A stretch of DNA of 64,000 nt from Saccopteryx bilineata (taxonomy: Eukaryota > Chordata > Mammalia > Chiroptera > Emballonuridae): NCBI RefSeq assembly GCF_036850765.1, contig NC_089493.1:298584349-298648348 (forward strand), given 5' to 3'. The position numbers were made by a program, and so were the translations under genes. A model generated the notes under the pieces. That model had not been told where the DNA came from. It saw only the letters and a list, made by a program, of their open reading frames with translations, and ran no database searches. Positions 52,768 to 62,276 of this stretch are shown here, piece after piece (positions within the stretch are counted from its first letter, which is position 1; each line of letters begins with the position of its first letter).

Positions 52768-53076
52768 CAGGGGGCCAGTTCCCTGTCTCTTAGACCGTTG
52801 GAGGGCCGGAGTATAAAAAAAAAACTATGAACAAATTTCTATGCCCACTGCACATATCTTATTTTAAAGTAAAAAAACAAAACGGGAACAAATACAATAT
52901 TGAAAATAAAGAACAAGTCAATTTAAATCAACAAACTGACCAATATTTGAACGGGAACTATGCTCCTTTCACTGAGCGCCAATGAAAGAGGTACCTTTTC
53001 AGAAGTGCGGCGGGGGCCGTACAAATGGCCTCAGGGTGCCGCATGTGGTCTGTGGGCCATAGTTTGGGGACCCCTG
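52768..53076. mobile_element. hAT-type element, private to copy 4, with 8-bp target duplication
   Basis: 309 bp, same family as 37300-37640 but missing the first about 25 bp inside one end (starts CAGGGGGCCAGTTCCCTGTC; ends AGTTTGGGGACCCCTG). CCGTAGAT flanks it at 52760-52767 and 53077-53084. Homologous positions in copies 1 (about 9205) and 2 (about 23370) are uninterrupted. Confidence 0.93.
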
Positions 53077-53084
53077 CCGTAGAT

Positions 53085-54228
53085 AGTGGAGGTAGGAAAG
53101 GAAAAGACTAGGGTGATCGATGATCAGTTACATTATGGAAGCTGTATTAGTGCACATGTCATGAGTTATGAGGTAGCAAGGATTCTTCGAAACGTGTTGC
53201 TGTTCACAGGTGATTCAGTGTCCTCATGTGTTCCACAGTGTTTGTCATCAGCAGGCAGGCGTGGGAGGTTCTATGCGGTCTGTGCGATGTATGTGGTGCT
53301 AGTTCCTCGGTCTCGTGGTCTGGAAGTGCAGCTGAAGGCCAGGACAGGTCTACTTTGTCAGATACATAATTATCCCATGCCGCCGAGATAGTTGTGTGTA
53401 CTTCAGCATCCACCCTGGAGAAAAAGGTGAGGCAGCATGTGTTTGAGCAAGAGAATAGCAGAAGAATGGTGTAGTAGAAAATAGGGTTTTCTGGGGTACA
53501 TTTTGGATTGTAAGATGTGGTGTGGTCTAGTTTGAGTGAGGATGAGGATAAGGTTTCCAGAATGCAGGGTTTTGTTATGCTCTGGGTTAGTTTGTAGGGG
53601 AAAAGAAGCTCTTTGAGAGTAGTAGCAAACTTTGATTTGTAGTATATGAAAAGTTTTATGAAGAAGTCTATTTGTAAAGAGGGATTTGTTTATGATTTCA
53701 CGAAAGGAAAATAGTGAATGTTTAGAGAGTGAATGTTAAAATGTGGAAGAGTAGGAACCCATGTTCTATGGGATATGAAGAAAAAGTTATTAAGGATTGG
53801 ATGATGGTTCGTGAGAAGAAGCAGTGACCTTGGGAGACCCAGTGTGGCTCCTCTATGTGAGATTTAGTGTCGGAAGGTGTAAGATGTTTTGTGAGTCTGT
53901 CATGTTGTGGGGTGTCTTCTCAGCCTGAGGCATTCCTCCGCAATTGTTGAAGACGAGTGATTTTGTCTGTTGTTCTGTCTGTAGGAGCTCCCGTGTGGCT
54001 AGTTGAGAGGCAGGATGTGTGATCCAGGATGCGAAAAGCCCAGATGTTTGTACTTTACTTGACTGTTTTTGTTTCATGGAGAGTCGGGTTCGTCTTGGTG
54101 AAGTAGTGACCGTTTGGCCCAGATCATTCTGTGTCCCTGGTGAACGCCATCTGCATCGTCGGGGCTCAGGAGCATCTGTTCTTTGTCTCCACTGCTCGGT
54201 CATCCCCACCATGTTCACATGTGATTAT
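53085..54228 (+). repeat. Local repeat unit A, copy 4, upstream of the repeated exon
   Basis: Collinear with 9220-10348 and 23380-24557: GGTGATCGATGATCAGTTACATTA, GCAGAAGAATGGTGTAGTAG, TGTTTATGATTTCACGAAAG-type, GAGAGTGAATGTTAAAATGTG, GTGTGGCTAGTTGAGAGGCAGGA. No conserved frame. Confidence 0.75.
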
Positions 54229-54272
54229 CGCAACCGTTTTGGCCGAGTATGCCCCGGGGCACAGTCACGGTT
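54229..54272 (+). promoter_or_regulatory. YY1-like / palindrome module 7 (decayed)
   Basis: CGCAACCGTTTTGGCC then GAGTATGCCCCGGGGCACAG and TCACGG. The inner palindrome has been altered to TGCCCCGGGGCA, which is itself perfectly symmetric. Confidence 0.5.
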
Positions 54273-54388
54273 GAAGCAGAAACAAGTGAGACGGAAGCTT
54301 GGAATCTTTCTGGAACCTGAGGAGTTGAATGCAGTACTTTTAGAATATTTCTATTGTAATTGTTTTGTAATTGTACCCGTTACAACAG

Positions 54389-54546
54389 CTGTGGAGTAGA
54401 AGACGGTTGCTTTTAAAAATCGCCGTCCGCGCGATGCCCCCGCGCCCCCGTGTGGACACCTCTGAGAAGTACACCTCAGTGCAGGTGCGCAGATGAAGTT
54501 CAGCAGAGCGGATGTCTATGAAGGCGACGTTTAGTCTACCGTTCAG
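54389..54546 (+). ncRNA. FIRRE: Repeated exon (RRD-like), copy 4, 158 bp
   Basis: The acceptor GTTACAACAG ends at 54388; the donor CAG|GTCGAG at 54547 has a weaker intron side (a C at +3). CTCF-like core GCGCCCCCGTGTGGAC at 54442-54457. TCGCCGTCCGCGCGATGCCC is identical to copy 2. No conserved frame. Confidence 0.6.
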
Positions 54547-54686
54547 GTCGAGTGTTTTCTGTCATGGCTGAGTATTTTGAAGGGGATGGGGTGTCTAATG
54601 TTTCGGAAGAAATGACTTTCTGTATGTGAATGAAAGAGGTGCTATCCGTCTAGTTCAATGATAAATTTTTGTAATTTTTGTTGTAG

Positions 54687-54773
54687 GTGTGATTCATATT
54701 ATTGGGAGTTTCTGTGACAGAGTTGATGTGAAATGCACGAAAAGTGGGAGCTCCCGGGTCCATACAACTCAAG
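54687..54773 (+). ncRNA. Second repeated exon candidate, copy 4, 87 bp
   Basis: The acceptor AATTTTTGTTGTAG ends at 54686; the donor AAG|GTAGGAAACG follows. The body contains GAAATGCACGAAAAGTGGG and GAGCTCCCGGGTCCATACAA, closest to copy 1. Confidence 0.4.
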
Positions 54774-54897
54774 GTAGGAAACGCTGTTTTATTTTTGTCA
54801 TTGTTTTTGCCTTCAGCCGTTCTAAGTGTTGTATAGGGTACATTTGTATGAAGTTTGCATCATAAATGATCATTTTTGTTTTTTTTAGAATAAGAAA
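54774..54897 (+). repeat. Local repeat unit A, copy 4
   Basis: GCCTTCAGCCGTTCTAAGTG and GGTACATTTGTATGAAGTTT as in copy 1; then private A/T-rich sequence leading into the next SINE. Confidence 0.65.
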
Positions 54898-55255
54898 AGT
54901 TTTTAAAAAAATTTTATTTATTTATTTATGTATTTTTTTACAGAGACAGAGAGTGAGTCAGGGAGAGGGATAGACAGGGAGTAAGAGACAGGAACGGAGA
55001 GAGATGAGAAGTATCCATCATTAGTTTTTCATTGCGTGATTCAACAGTATTGATTGCTTTCTCATAGGTGCCTTGACCGCAGGCCTTCAGGAGACCGAGT
55101 AACCCCTTGTTGGACCGGCGACCTTGGGTTCCAGCTGGTAGGGTTTTGCTGAAAGGAGATGAGCCCACGCTTAAGCTGGTGACCTTGGGGCCTCGAAACC
55201 CGGTCCTCTGCATCCCAGTCCGACGCTCTATCCACTGCGCCAACGCCTGGTCAGG
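54898..55255 (-). repeat. VES-type SINE, private to copy 4
   Basis: Antisense with an ATTT-rich tail (54905-54940), AGAGAGATGAGAAGTATCCATC, and a head ending CAACGCCTGGTCAGG. Absent from copies 1, 2 and 3 at the same place (GTGGGTTTTAAAGCAGGGTTTC is uninterrupted in copy 1). Confidence 0.9.
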
Positions 55256-55759
55256 GAAATGAGGATTTTAAAGCAGGGTTTCAGTGGTGAGTAGGAGAAG
55301 GAAAAAAGTGTCTCATTGCTATTTGTCAATTGGTGTATTATTTTCTATAGAATGTTTGTCAACATTTATTCAGCTCACCCCATAGAAATTTTACAAACGT
55401 TTGTTTTGGAAGCTCTGTGTCCCGTGTTCAGGTTTCGCATTTCAAAATGTTTCTCATGGGGCGGTTCATGTTTTTATTTTGTGAAGGTGTTGTGTACTGT
55501 AATTTTTAGTTTATTTTGGTAAGGTAAATGTGCAGGTATGTGCCTAGTTCCTGGATGTTTTCATGTGAACAAGAATGGAACAGCTAAAGTTAGGTGTAAG
55601 CTAGTAGGGTTTGTCTTCTGGGTTCTATGGATGTATTGGGGCGGGTCAGTCTTTGTCCTGGGTTCATGGCTGTGCATTGTAGGAGTTTTCCTGCATCTGT
55701 TATTTGTATTTACAGAATGCAACTAAAAAGCATCGGTTATAGTCTTGATAATACAGAAA
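55256..55759 (+). repeat. Local repeat unit A, copy 4, downstream part
   Basis: Collinear with 10985-11503: TTTCAGTGGTGAGTAGGAGA, TCAGCTCACCCCATAGAAAT, CTGTGTCCCGTGTTCAGG, AGTAGGGTTTGTCTTCTGGG. No gene seen. Confidence 0.75.
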
Positions 55760-55803
55760 GGTGCTATATTGGCTAAATATGCCCTGAGGGCATATTCAGC
55801 TTT
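55760..55803 (+). promoter_or_regulatory. YY1-like / palindrome module 8
   Basis: TGCTATATTGGC, then AATATGCCC, loop TGA (not TGG), GGGCATATT at 55776-55796. The loop base changed but both arms remain exactly complementary. Confidence 0.5.
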
Positions 55804-55903
55804 GGTTTAGAGACCTGATACAGATATCTGGCTTTGAACATTTCTGGAAACCACAGTGATAGGAACACAGCAGTATAGGGATTAGTCTGTTGAAAGTGTT
55901 TTT

Positions 55904-56279
55904 TTTTGTTTTTTTTTCATTTTTCTGAGGTTGGAAACAGGGAGAGACAGTCAGACAGACTGCCGCATGCGCCGGACCGGGATCCACCCGGCACGCTCAC
56001 CATGGGGCGACGCTCTGCTCATCCTGGGGGTCGCCATGTTGCGACCAGAGCCACTCTAGCGCCTGAGGCAGAGGCCACAGAGCCATCCCCCGCGCCCGGG
56101 CCATTTTTGCTCCAATGGAGCCTCGGCTGCGGGAGGGGAAGAGAGAGACAGAGAGGAAAGCGCGGCGGAAGGGTGGAGAAGCAAATGGGCGCTTCTCCCG
56201 TGTGCCCTGGCCGGGAATCGAACCCGGGTCCTCCGCACGCTAGGCCGACGCTCTACCGCTGAGCCAACCGGCCAGGGCC
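55904..56279 (-). repeat. Rhin-1-type SINE, shared with the 11.7 kb copy
   Basis: Antisense: TTCTGAGGTTGGAAACAGGG, a CACCATGGGGCGACG decayed CTCF-like part, and a head ending AACCGGCCAGGGC. Target duplication TGAAAGTGTTTTT / TGAAAGCGTTTTCT at 55891-55903 and 56280-56293. Same insertion point as 11731-12110. Confidence 0.93.
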
Positions 56280-56293
56280 TGAAAGCGTTTTCT

Positions 56294-56689
56294 AAGTTTA
56301 GCAATGAATTAGGTTGGGGTTTTTATTTTTTGATTTTAGATGTTCCTTTGAAAAGATGGAAACAGGACCATGCTGTCATGAATTGTCACGAAGGGTTTGT
56401 AGATGGAGGGTGAGGAGAGTCCTAGAGACTTTAAGCAGTTTTAGTGCATTGAAATGTGTAGGAAGTTGGTTCTTCATTCAGTAGGGCCAATTTTCCAGAA
56501 GTTCCAAGCCTTTTTAGAGAATATGTTAGGTTTACCTTGATTGGGTTGGATGGAGTCGTTATGTCAGTTGAAGTTATTTGCCACATAGAGATTATTTGTT
56601 ATATTTTCACTATTTATTTTTATGTGTGTGAGAAAGGTGGTGATTGTTGAAGTTTATTTTTGTTACAGGTATATTATCAATGAATTAAT
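56294..56689 (+). repeat. Local repeat unit A, copy 4, continued
   Basis: Collinear with 12125-12505 and 26170-26470: GTAGATGGAGGGTGAGGAGAGTCC, AAATGTGTAGGAAGTTGGTTC, GCCACATAGAGATTATTTGTTAT. No gene seen. Confidence 0.75.
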
Positions 56690-56838
56690 TTAAGATTTTA
56701 GAGAGAGGAGAGAGAGGGTGATAGGAACAGGAAGCATGAACTTGTTGCTTTTCATTGAGCGAGCAAGGCCAGGGTTTGGAAGCAGAGACCTCAGTCTTCC
56801 AGGTTGACACTTTATTTACCGCTTTACCATGCAGGCTC
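56690..56838 (-). repeat. Old VES-type SINE, shared by copies 1, 2 and 4
   Basis: AAGATTTTAGAGAGAGGAGA, GGAAGCATGAACTTGTTGCT, CAGGTTGACACTTTATTTAC and ATGCAGGCTCAC. Orthologous to 26835-27001. Confidence 0.75.
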
Positions 56839-57257
56839 ACAGCTGTATTTTAAAAGATGGATCATGTGCAGCTTCAGTGAAAAGGTGTCGATTCCCGAGT
56901 TTTCTTGTGTGTCTCCTGAGCCTAGGACACTTGTACCGAGTGTTTGGAAGGTGGGAGGTTTTGTCTTTGTTGGTGTTGTTCAGGGTTTAGTGTTTGTGTT
57001 AGTTGTTGAAGAGAGGTTTTCCTTTAGGTGTTAGGACATGCTGTTTGTGTTGTCAGGGAGTCTTCATCTTTCTTATAAAGTAGGGCTTCACTTTCGAGTG
57101 GTATAGATATTTCTCGTTCTCAGCCATTTTTCAGTGTGGGTGAATGCCCTTTGCTCAGTAGGTGAACGCCCTTTGCTTTGTAGGTGCCCAGCAGCACATG
57201 TCGTGTTAGATTCTTTGTGGGAGCCACCCAACCATCCCCTTCTGTGTGATGGGAGAT
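56839..57257 (+). repeat. Local repeat unit A extension, copy 4
   Basis: Collinear with 27002-27367: AAAAGATGGATCATGTGCAGCTT, GTCTCCTGAGCCTAGGACAC, TGTTTGGAAGGTGGGAGG. The small exon of copy 2 (27074-27118) is present here but has lost its acceptor. CTTTGCTYWGTAGGTGMAYGCCC occurs twice in tandem at 57150-57190. Confidence 0.65.
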
Positions 57258-57302
57258 GTCGACATTTTTTCACAAAATGCCCTTGGGGCAATGTGTACTT
57301 TG
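57258..57302 (+). promoter_or_regulatory. Palindrome module 9 (strongly decayed)
   Basis: GACATTTTTTCACAAAATGCCC followed by TTGGGGCAATGTG. Homologous by position to module 5. YY1 core lost; only GCCC/GGGC pairing remains. Confidence 0.35.
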
Positions 57303-58392
57303 ATTTGCGGAAGACCTGAAAAGGTATATTTTTTATCATCTTTATGTGGAAATCATTTTCTAAGTATAGTATGGATTCATTTTGGGGTCCTTTTAGAAGC
57401 GTCTTTGAATCGTTGGTAATGTCATGGGCATAGTCACTTCCTTTTCTTACATGTTTGCACATGGGTATAATGTAATATTCTTTTCTCATTGTTCTGAGAT
57501 CAGTTATTCTATGAATGAAAGGCTTTTCTTATTATGTAAAGAGCAATATCTTTGGTAGAAAAAGAGATATGAATTTTCATGTAGTATTACAGGTTTCATT
57601 CCAAGATGTAGGCTATTTATGTCTATGTAGAAGGAATATGGTGTTTTGTTTGTTTGTTTAGCGTATCTGGTGATGTACGGTGTGAATCGGTGTGAGCATC
57701 GGGGTTCCGGAATATAGGGTTATGTCTCGGTTGCTTTATATGCTAGGAAAACTGAAGACAGGTGACACTGGTAGCAAGCCGTGTTACGAGGCGTATTAAA
57801 AATTTGTCTTGAGAAGAAGTTTATTTCTAGAGAGGAATGTGTGTGGTATTTTATCAAAGGAAAAGAATCGTGGTTTAGCGGATAAGTTGTGTCATGTAAA
57901 AGAGTAGGAAGAAATATTGCTGGTGACATCTGGAAAGAGTTGTGAAAGATTGGGTCGTGAGTCTTGAGGAGAAGCAGAGATCCCGACGTGCCTAATGTGG
58001 TCTATCATAGAGTGATTTAGTGTAGAAGGAGTGAGATGTTCCTTGCCTCTCAAATTGTCTGGGGAATCTTTTCAGCTGAAGATTCTCATTAGCAATTTTT
58101 GAAGATGGGTGGTCTCATGTTTGTTGTTGTTGTTTCTCAGGTGTCAGGTGGGTGGTTCAAGAGAGTTAGAATTTGTGATGTAGGGTTCGAAATTAACTGG
58201 TATTTGTATTTTACTATTCTTGGTGTGCCATAGAGTAGGATGCGAGTCGTGTTGACGTTTTGGGCCAGAGGATTCTTTGTCCTGGGTGAGTATCCCATGT
58301 ATCAGACCTGCTGAGGAGCACTTGTTCCTTGTATCCACCGCTAAGAAGGAAAGGTCATCCTAATTCCCCCCTCCCCCACCACGGCGAATGTG
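57303..58392 (+). repeat. Local repeat unit A extension, copy 4
   Basis: Collinear with 27409-28430. GTATCTGGTGATGTACGGTG, TATTAAAAATTTGTCTTGAGAA, GAAGCAGAGATCCCGA and GATGTTCCTTGCCTCTCA are shared. No gene seen. Confidence 0.7.
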
Positions 58393-58440
58393 AAACACCG
58401 CCATGTTGGCCAAATATGGCCTATGGGCAAGTGTCCTATT
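58393..58440 (+). promoter_or_regulatory. YY1-like / palindrome module 10
   Basis: CGCCATGTTGGC at 58399-58410 fits the YY1 consensus; AAATATGGCCTATGGGCAAG follows, with both arms partly changed. GTGAAACACC just upstream is identical to module 3. Confidence 0.55.
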
Positions 58441-59105
58441 GGTTTATAAAAATTATTGAAGCCGAAGTGTTGACTATATTTTGAAATGGAAGCATTGAGA
58501 ATGCAGTAGTTATACTGTCTTTAGGTGGAAGTTATGTTCTAATCAGAGAAAGGCAGCGATCATGCAGTGTCGAATGATAGTGGTAGCGCTCAGTACTTCA
58601 GATGGTGAAGTGGTGCCGAGGCAGTGCAATATATCTAAGTAGACATCCAGGAGTTCTTTCTAAGGTCTCGAGAGGAAAGGGTGAGATCTAAAGACTGTCC
58701 GTCACCTCCTGGACAGAAACGAAAGTGAAGTGGTTACCAGGGGAGTGGAGTCAAGAGGAAGAAGTATGTGATGACGGAATAGGAATTGTGTTTGGGGGAT
58801 GAGCAGAACATGGAATGGTGAGATGGAACAGAAGAAAGATGTTCCCTTGAAATTAATGTATCAGAATTGGTGAATGTCCCTGTGTTCAATGTAATTAGGA
58901 AATGGAAATAAGAGAGAAAGACAGTAAGTCCACAAGTCCAGAAGGGAGTTGAAGAGGAGTGAGAGTACATGGCCGGTGGACCGTGTTCTCTTTGTTGTTG
59001 TAGTTCAGGTCTCAGCTTTCATGTCGGTCTTTGGATACTTTCAGATCTAGGTTGCAAAAAGAGATACTGTTTCTGTTGTCATGGAATTGTGTTTGTATTC
59101 TTTAG
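58441..59105 (+). other. Diverged local repeat; no gene
   Basis: 58980-59080 resembles 7870-7960 (AGTTYAGGTCTCAGCTTTCATG, CAGATCTAGGTTGCAAAAAG). The rest is not matched; purine-rich on the plus strand. Confidence 0.4.
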
Positions 59106-59290
59106 CAGGGTTCTGCAACTCAACTCAGCATGTGGGCCGCAGAGCAACATCACAGCTGTTTGGCAGGCCGCAGGAGGTCTACAGAAGCCAACTGTTACGC
59201 AACACTTTTCTCACTGCAGTTGAAAAAAAAAATCAGTACAAGCACAATTGTACATGCAGTTTACTGCGGGCCGTGAGTTTGAGACCCCTG
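59106..59290. mobile_element. hAT-type element, diverged, related to 15096-15249
   Basis: Starts CAGGGTTCTGCAACTCAACT and ends GGCCGTGAGTTTGAGACCCCTG. Inner parts TGTGGGCCGCAGAGCAAC and TTTGGCAGGCCGCAGGAGG keep the GGCCGC palindromic motifs. The flanking duplication is not intact. Confidence 0.7.
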
Positions 59291-60399
59291 CTAGCGTGGT
59301 TTGTTGTTTTTGTCCTCCAGGTAGTGACCTTTTGTGGCCGGTAGCTGTTTGTCTTGGGCATAAGTCTCCTTTGTCGTGGTTGCTTAGCAGCACCTGTGAT
59401 GTTGACAGGAATTGCCAGCTTTAGACTCCCGTTTTGACATTGTGAACTGACGTCATAGCGGGTTAATACAGCATGGGTGTAAATTCTACTTTGGTTTAGA
59501 AAACAGCATAGCCCCACCTTCAGATATCTCAGCTTTTTCTTGTCATTATTTTCTTGCTGTATTAGTGAGTATTTTCTTTAAGGGGGGGGGAGCTTTAAGA
59601 TGTGCATTTGAAAATATGTTAATGGAAGTGAAATTGTCATTTTATGTCTTTACATGTTTTGTGATCTATGGCCATCCTAGGGATGAATAGCCTTTAGGTA
59701 GCTTTAGTGAATTAAAAGTGGCAGTACCTTGTTTTATTGTTTAATATGTGTTTTTGAAAAAGTTTGATGTGTTATGGATCATGCATAAGGTACAGTATTT
59801 TGGGGTGCAAGTGGAACGTGTAGATATAGGGAAGCTTATTTTGTAGTCACGTTCGTGTTTTTAAAAATTATCTTTGGTGTGTAGAATGAGTCGTCAAGGT
59901 ATGGTGTATCTCTGAGAGAGGTCCATGCTATGTTTTTGAACATGAAGCATGGGTCCATGTTTTCTATTTGCTGTGGGGTAAAGTATTTGAGTTTGTTATC
60001 TATTGAGTGTGGTACGTATCATCCCTGTCCATGAAAGGAAAGAAAAAGAGTTTCCATTCTTCAGGTTTAGGATCTGTTCTTGGCCTTGAATAGAGTGTAT
60101 GGTATAGAAATGTAGTTTGGTTCTCATGTTCCATCCTTGTATTTTAATTTTTTTATCGCCTTTCCATTTTAGGTAGTTGCAATTTGTTTTTGTTAGTTGT
60201 GTGTATTGACATCGAGAAAGAAGTGAGCATTCCTCGTGGACGTTCATCAGAGAGTCATTATAACAGACAGTGTGTTTGTTATGCCTGTTTTTTAAATGGG
60301 ATAGGAAGAGGAACTTTTGAAGTGAACTATGCACGTGGATGGGAAGGTATCAGTGGAGTTTCCACATGAAAACATTGCACGCTTACGAAGCGGATAGGC
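59291..60399 (+). other. Diverged local repeat; includes a CRE-like octamer
   Basis: T-rich. TGACGTCA at 59448-59455 is the full CREB/ATF palindrome. 59570-59780 is like 51240-51420 (ATTTGAAAAYATGTT, TCATTTTAT, TTTGAAAAAGTTTGA). An 8-base G run lies at 59582-59591. No gene seen. Confidence 0.35.
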
Positions 60400-61774
60400 C
60401 ATGTTCTATTTCAGAAGCTATACGATAGAAGGAATTTTTATGTCCTGTTGTCCTTTTTTCCGTTCATGACTTGTAGAATGTTACTGTATTTTGTAATAGG
60501 TGATGTGAATGTGAGGCAGGAGTATCATTCATAGCTTGGCTCGTTCTTCGGGCTTAGGACGTTGGCATCCAGGGAACCCTCAGTACAGATTTGCCTGTTT
60601 AGGATACATGGTGGAGACACCGCTTGGTTCCGCAGAAGGTCCCAGTTAGCTCGGAAGTTCAGTGCATGCCCAAGCCACCTGGGAGTTCTGTCACAGGTCC
60701 TCAGAGGAAAAGGTAGATAGGGTGCATGGACTCATGGAGATAGATAAGAGTGAAGCGGTTATCAGAGGGAGGGTGGTGGAGAAGAAAGGGGGGGGCATGG
60801 GGTCCTGCTGTTTCACTTAGGTGCTCCATGGAGCCGTGCTGTATGGCAGTGTATTGACACGTGTGGGGGGGTTGTTTAGAGGTGGAACCCGTGATCGTTT
60901 CCCACGTTGTCAGTGTGGACTGCAATGAGGTGCCTGTCCAGGGCCAGAAAGTGTACATGGTTGACATCAGTATTTCTAAGGAGATGCATGATTTTATTGG
61001 ATATGTTTTTTTTGGTAACTGATATAGAGAGAGGGAACGTATATATGGGCACTGCAAGTAGTAGTCAAAAATGTTATAGTGTATTTAATGTGTGAATGGA
61101 TAATGGCAAAAGGGGTGAGTGTAGGTTATATTTGAGTGAGACTTCCGAAGTTAGTGTAAGGAGATACGTTAAAGTGTGGGTACAGGGGATCCCGAGGATG
61201 TTTTTGTTCCTTGTAGGTTAGAAGAATCGAGCATGGGGGAAGAGGGCAGGGGAGGCAGTGTTCACAGTCAGTGTGTTTTGTAGAGACAGAGGTAAGGGAT
61301 GGAGGGAGGTCATGTCATGAGAGTGGTTTTGTGGAGTGTCATTCTGGTGGCATGTAATAGGTGTGGAGATAGATTATTATGAGCTAATAAGAGGGAATAT
61401 GTGGGGAAGGTGAGATAGGTGCTGAGTGGTGAAAAAGCTGGAGTAGAACGATGGGGTGTGCATGGTGTGGGGCTACTTGACACTAGCCCGTCTGGTGTGG
61501 ACAGGTCATGTAGGCGATCGTGTGCTGGAGAGGAGGTCAGTGCAAGTTTTCAGTTCATGGGTCACGGGGCTGATTTGATTGATGGGGTCGTGCACGTGTC
61601 ATGGAAGTATAAAGAATGGTAGGGGTGGCACGGAGTCTTGTCCAGAAGGGGAACAGAAAGGGCGAGATGGGGAGCAGAGAGGCATGGGAGGTTATTTTTG
61701 AGAAAGAAGTGCTATTACAGGCAGTCAGTTGAAAAGGTTTGTGGTAGGGAAGGATTTACAGGAAAGTGGTAACG
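60400..61774 (+). repeat. Mixed A- and B-type local repeats
   Basis: Bases 60400-60960 correspond to the degenerate A copy at 560-1850, without its SINE. From about 61080 onward the sequence resembles unit B (14030-14480 / 15600-15960: GGTTATATTTGAG, GAAAGGTTTGTGGTAGGGAAGGATTTACAGG). No gene seen. Confidence 0.5.
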
Positions 61775-62276
61775 GAGGTGAGTCAGGGTGACCGGGGTGT
61801 AGAAAAGGGTGGTCCTTGCTCAGTCTCCACGTTCCTTATGGCCACTCAGGTCAGGAAAAGAAAGGTTCGTTTTAAAGAGGGTTCCTTAGGAGTTGGGGGT
61901 GTGACTGATGAGGGGGAGTAGTGGGTGAGAGCTGCATTGGGAAAGATCCTGTTGTATAGGCAACGGCTATTTTATAGTCTTAGCAGTGATGATGTTTGTA
62001 GTGGTGGTTCCCTCATTTGGACTCATTGTTGAAGATGGCAGAGAGGGCAGTCCTAGCGGTAGCTGTGATTCTGTCCTCAGGAGTGTTTCGAGAGGAAGGT
62101 CAGTATTGGGACGTCGGGGGAGTTTCTACTCAGTGTGACGTGGAGTGGTTGTTGTGCTGTATGTAGTAGCTCCCACATTTAGTGTGCAGCATGGTGCAGT
62201 CTGTGCATGGGAGGAGAATGCTTTCTATGGTCTGCGTCCTAGGAAGGGGCAGTGAAATCATGTGCAGTATGTAGCC
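61775..62276 (+). repeat. Local repeat unit B, copy 3
   Basis: Collinear with 12610-13021 and then 13376-13480, with an uninterrupted site where copy 1 carries the hAT element 13022-13375 (TTTAGTGTGCAGCATGGTGCA at 62180-62200). Confidence 0.7.
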
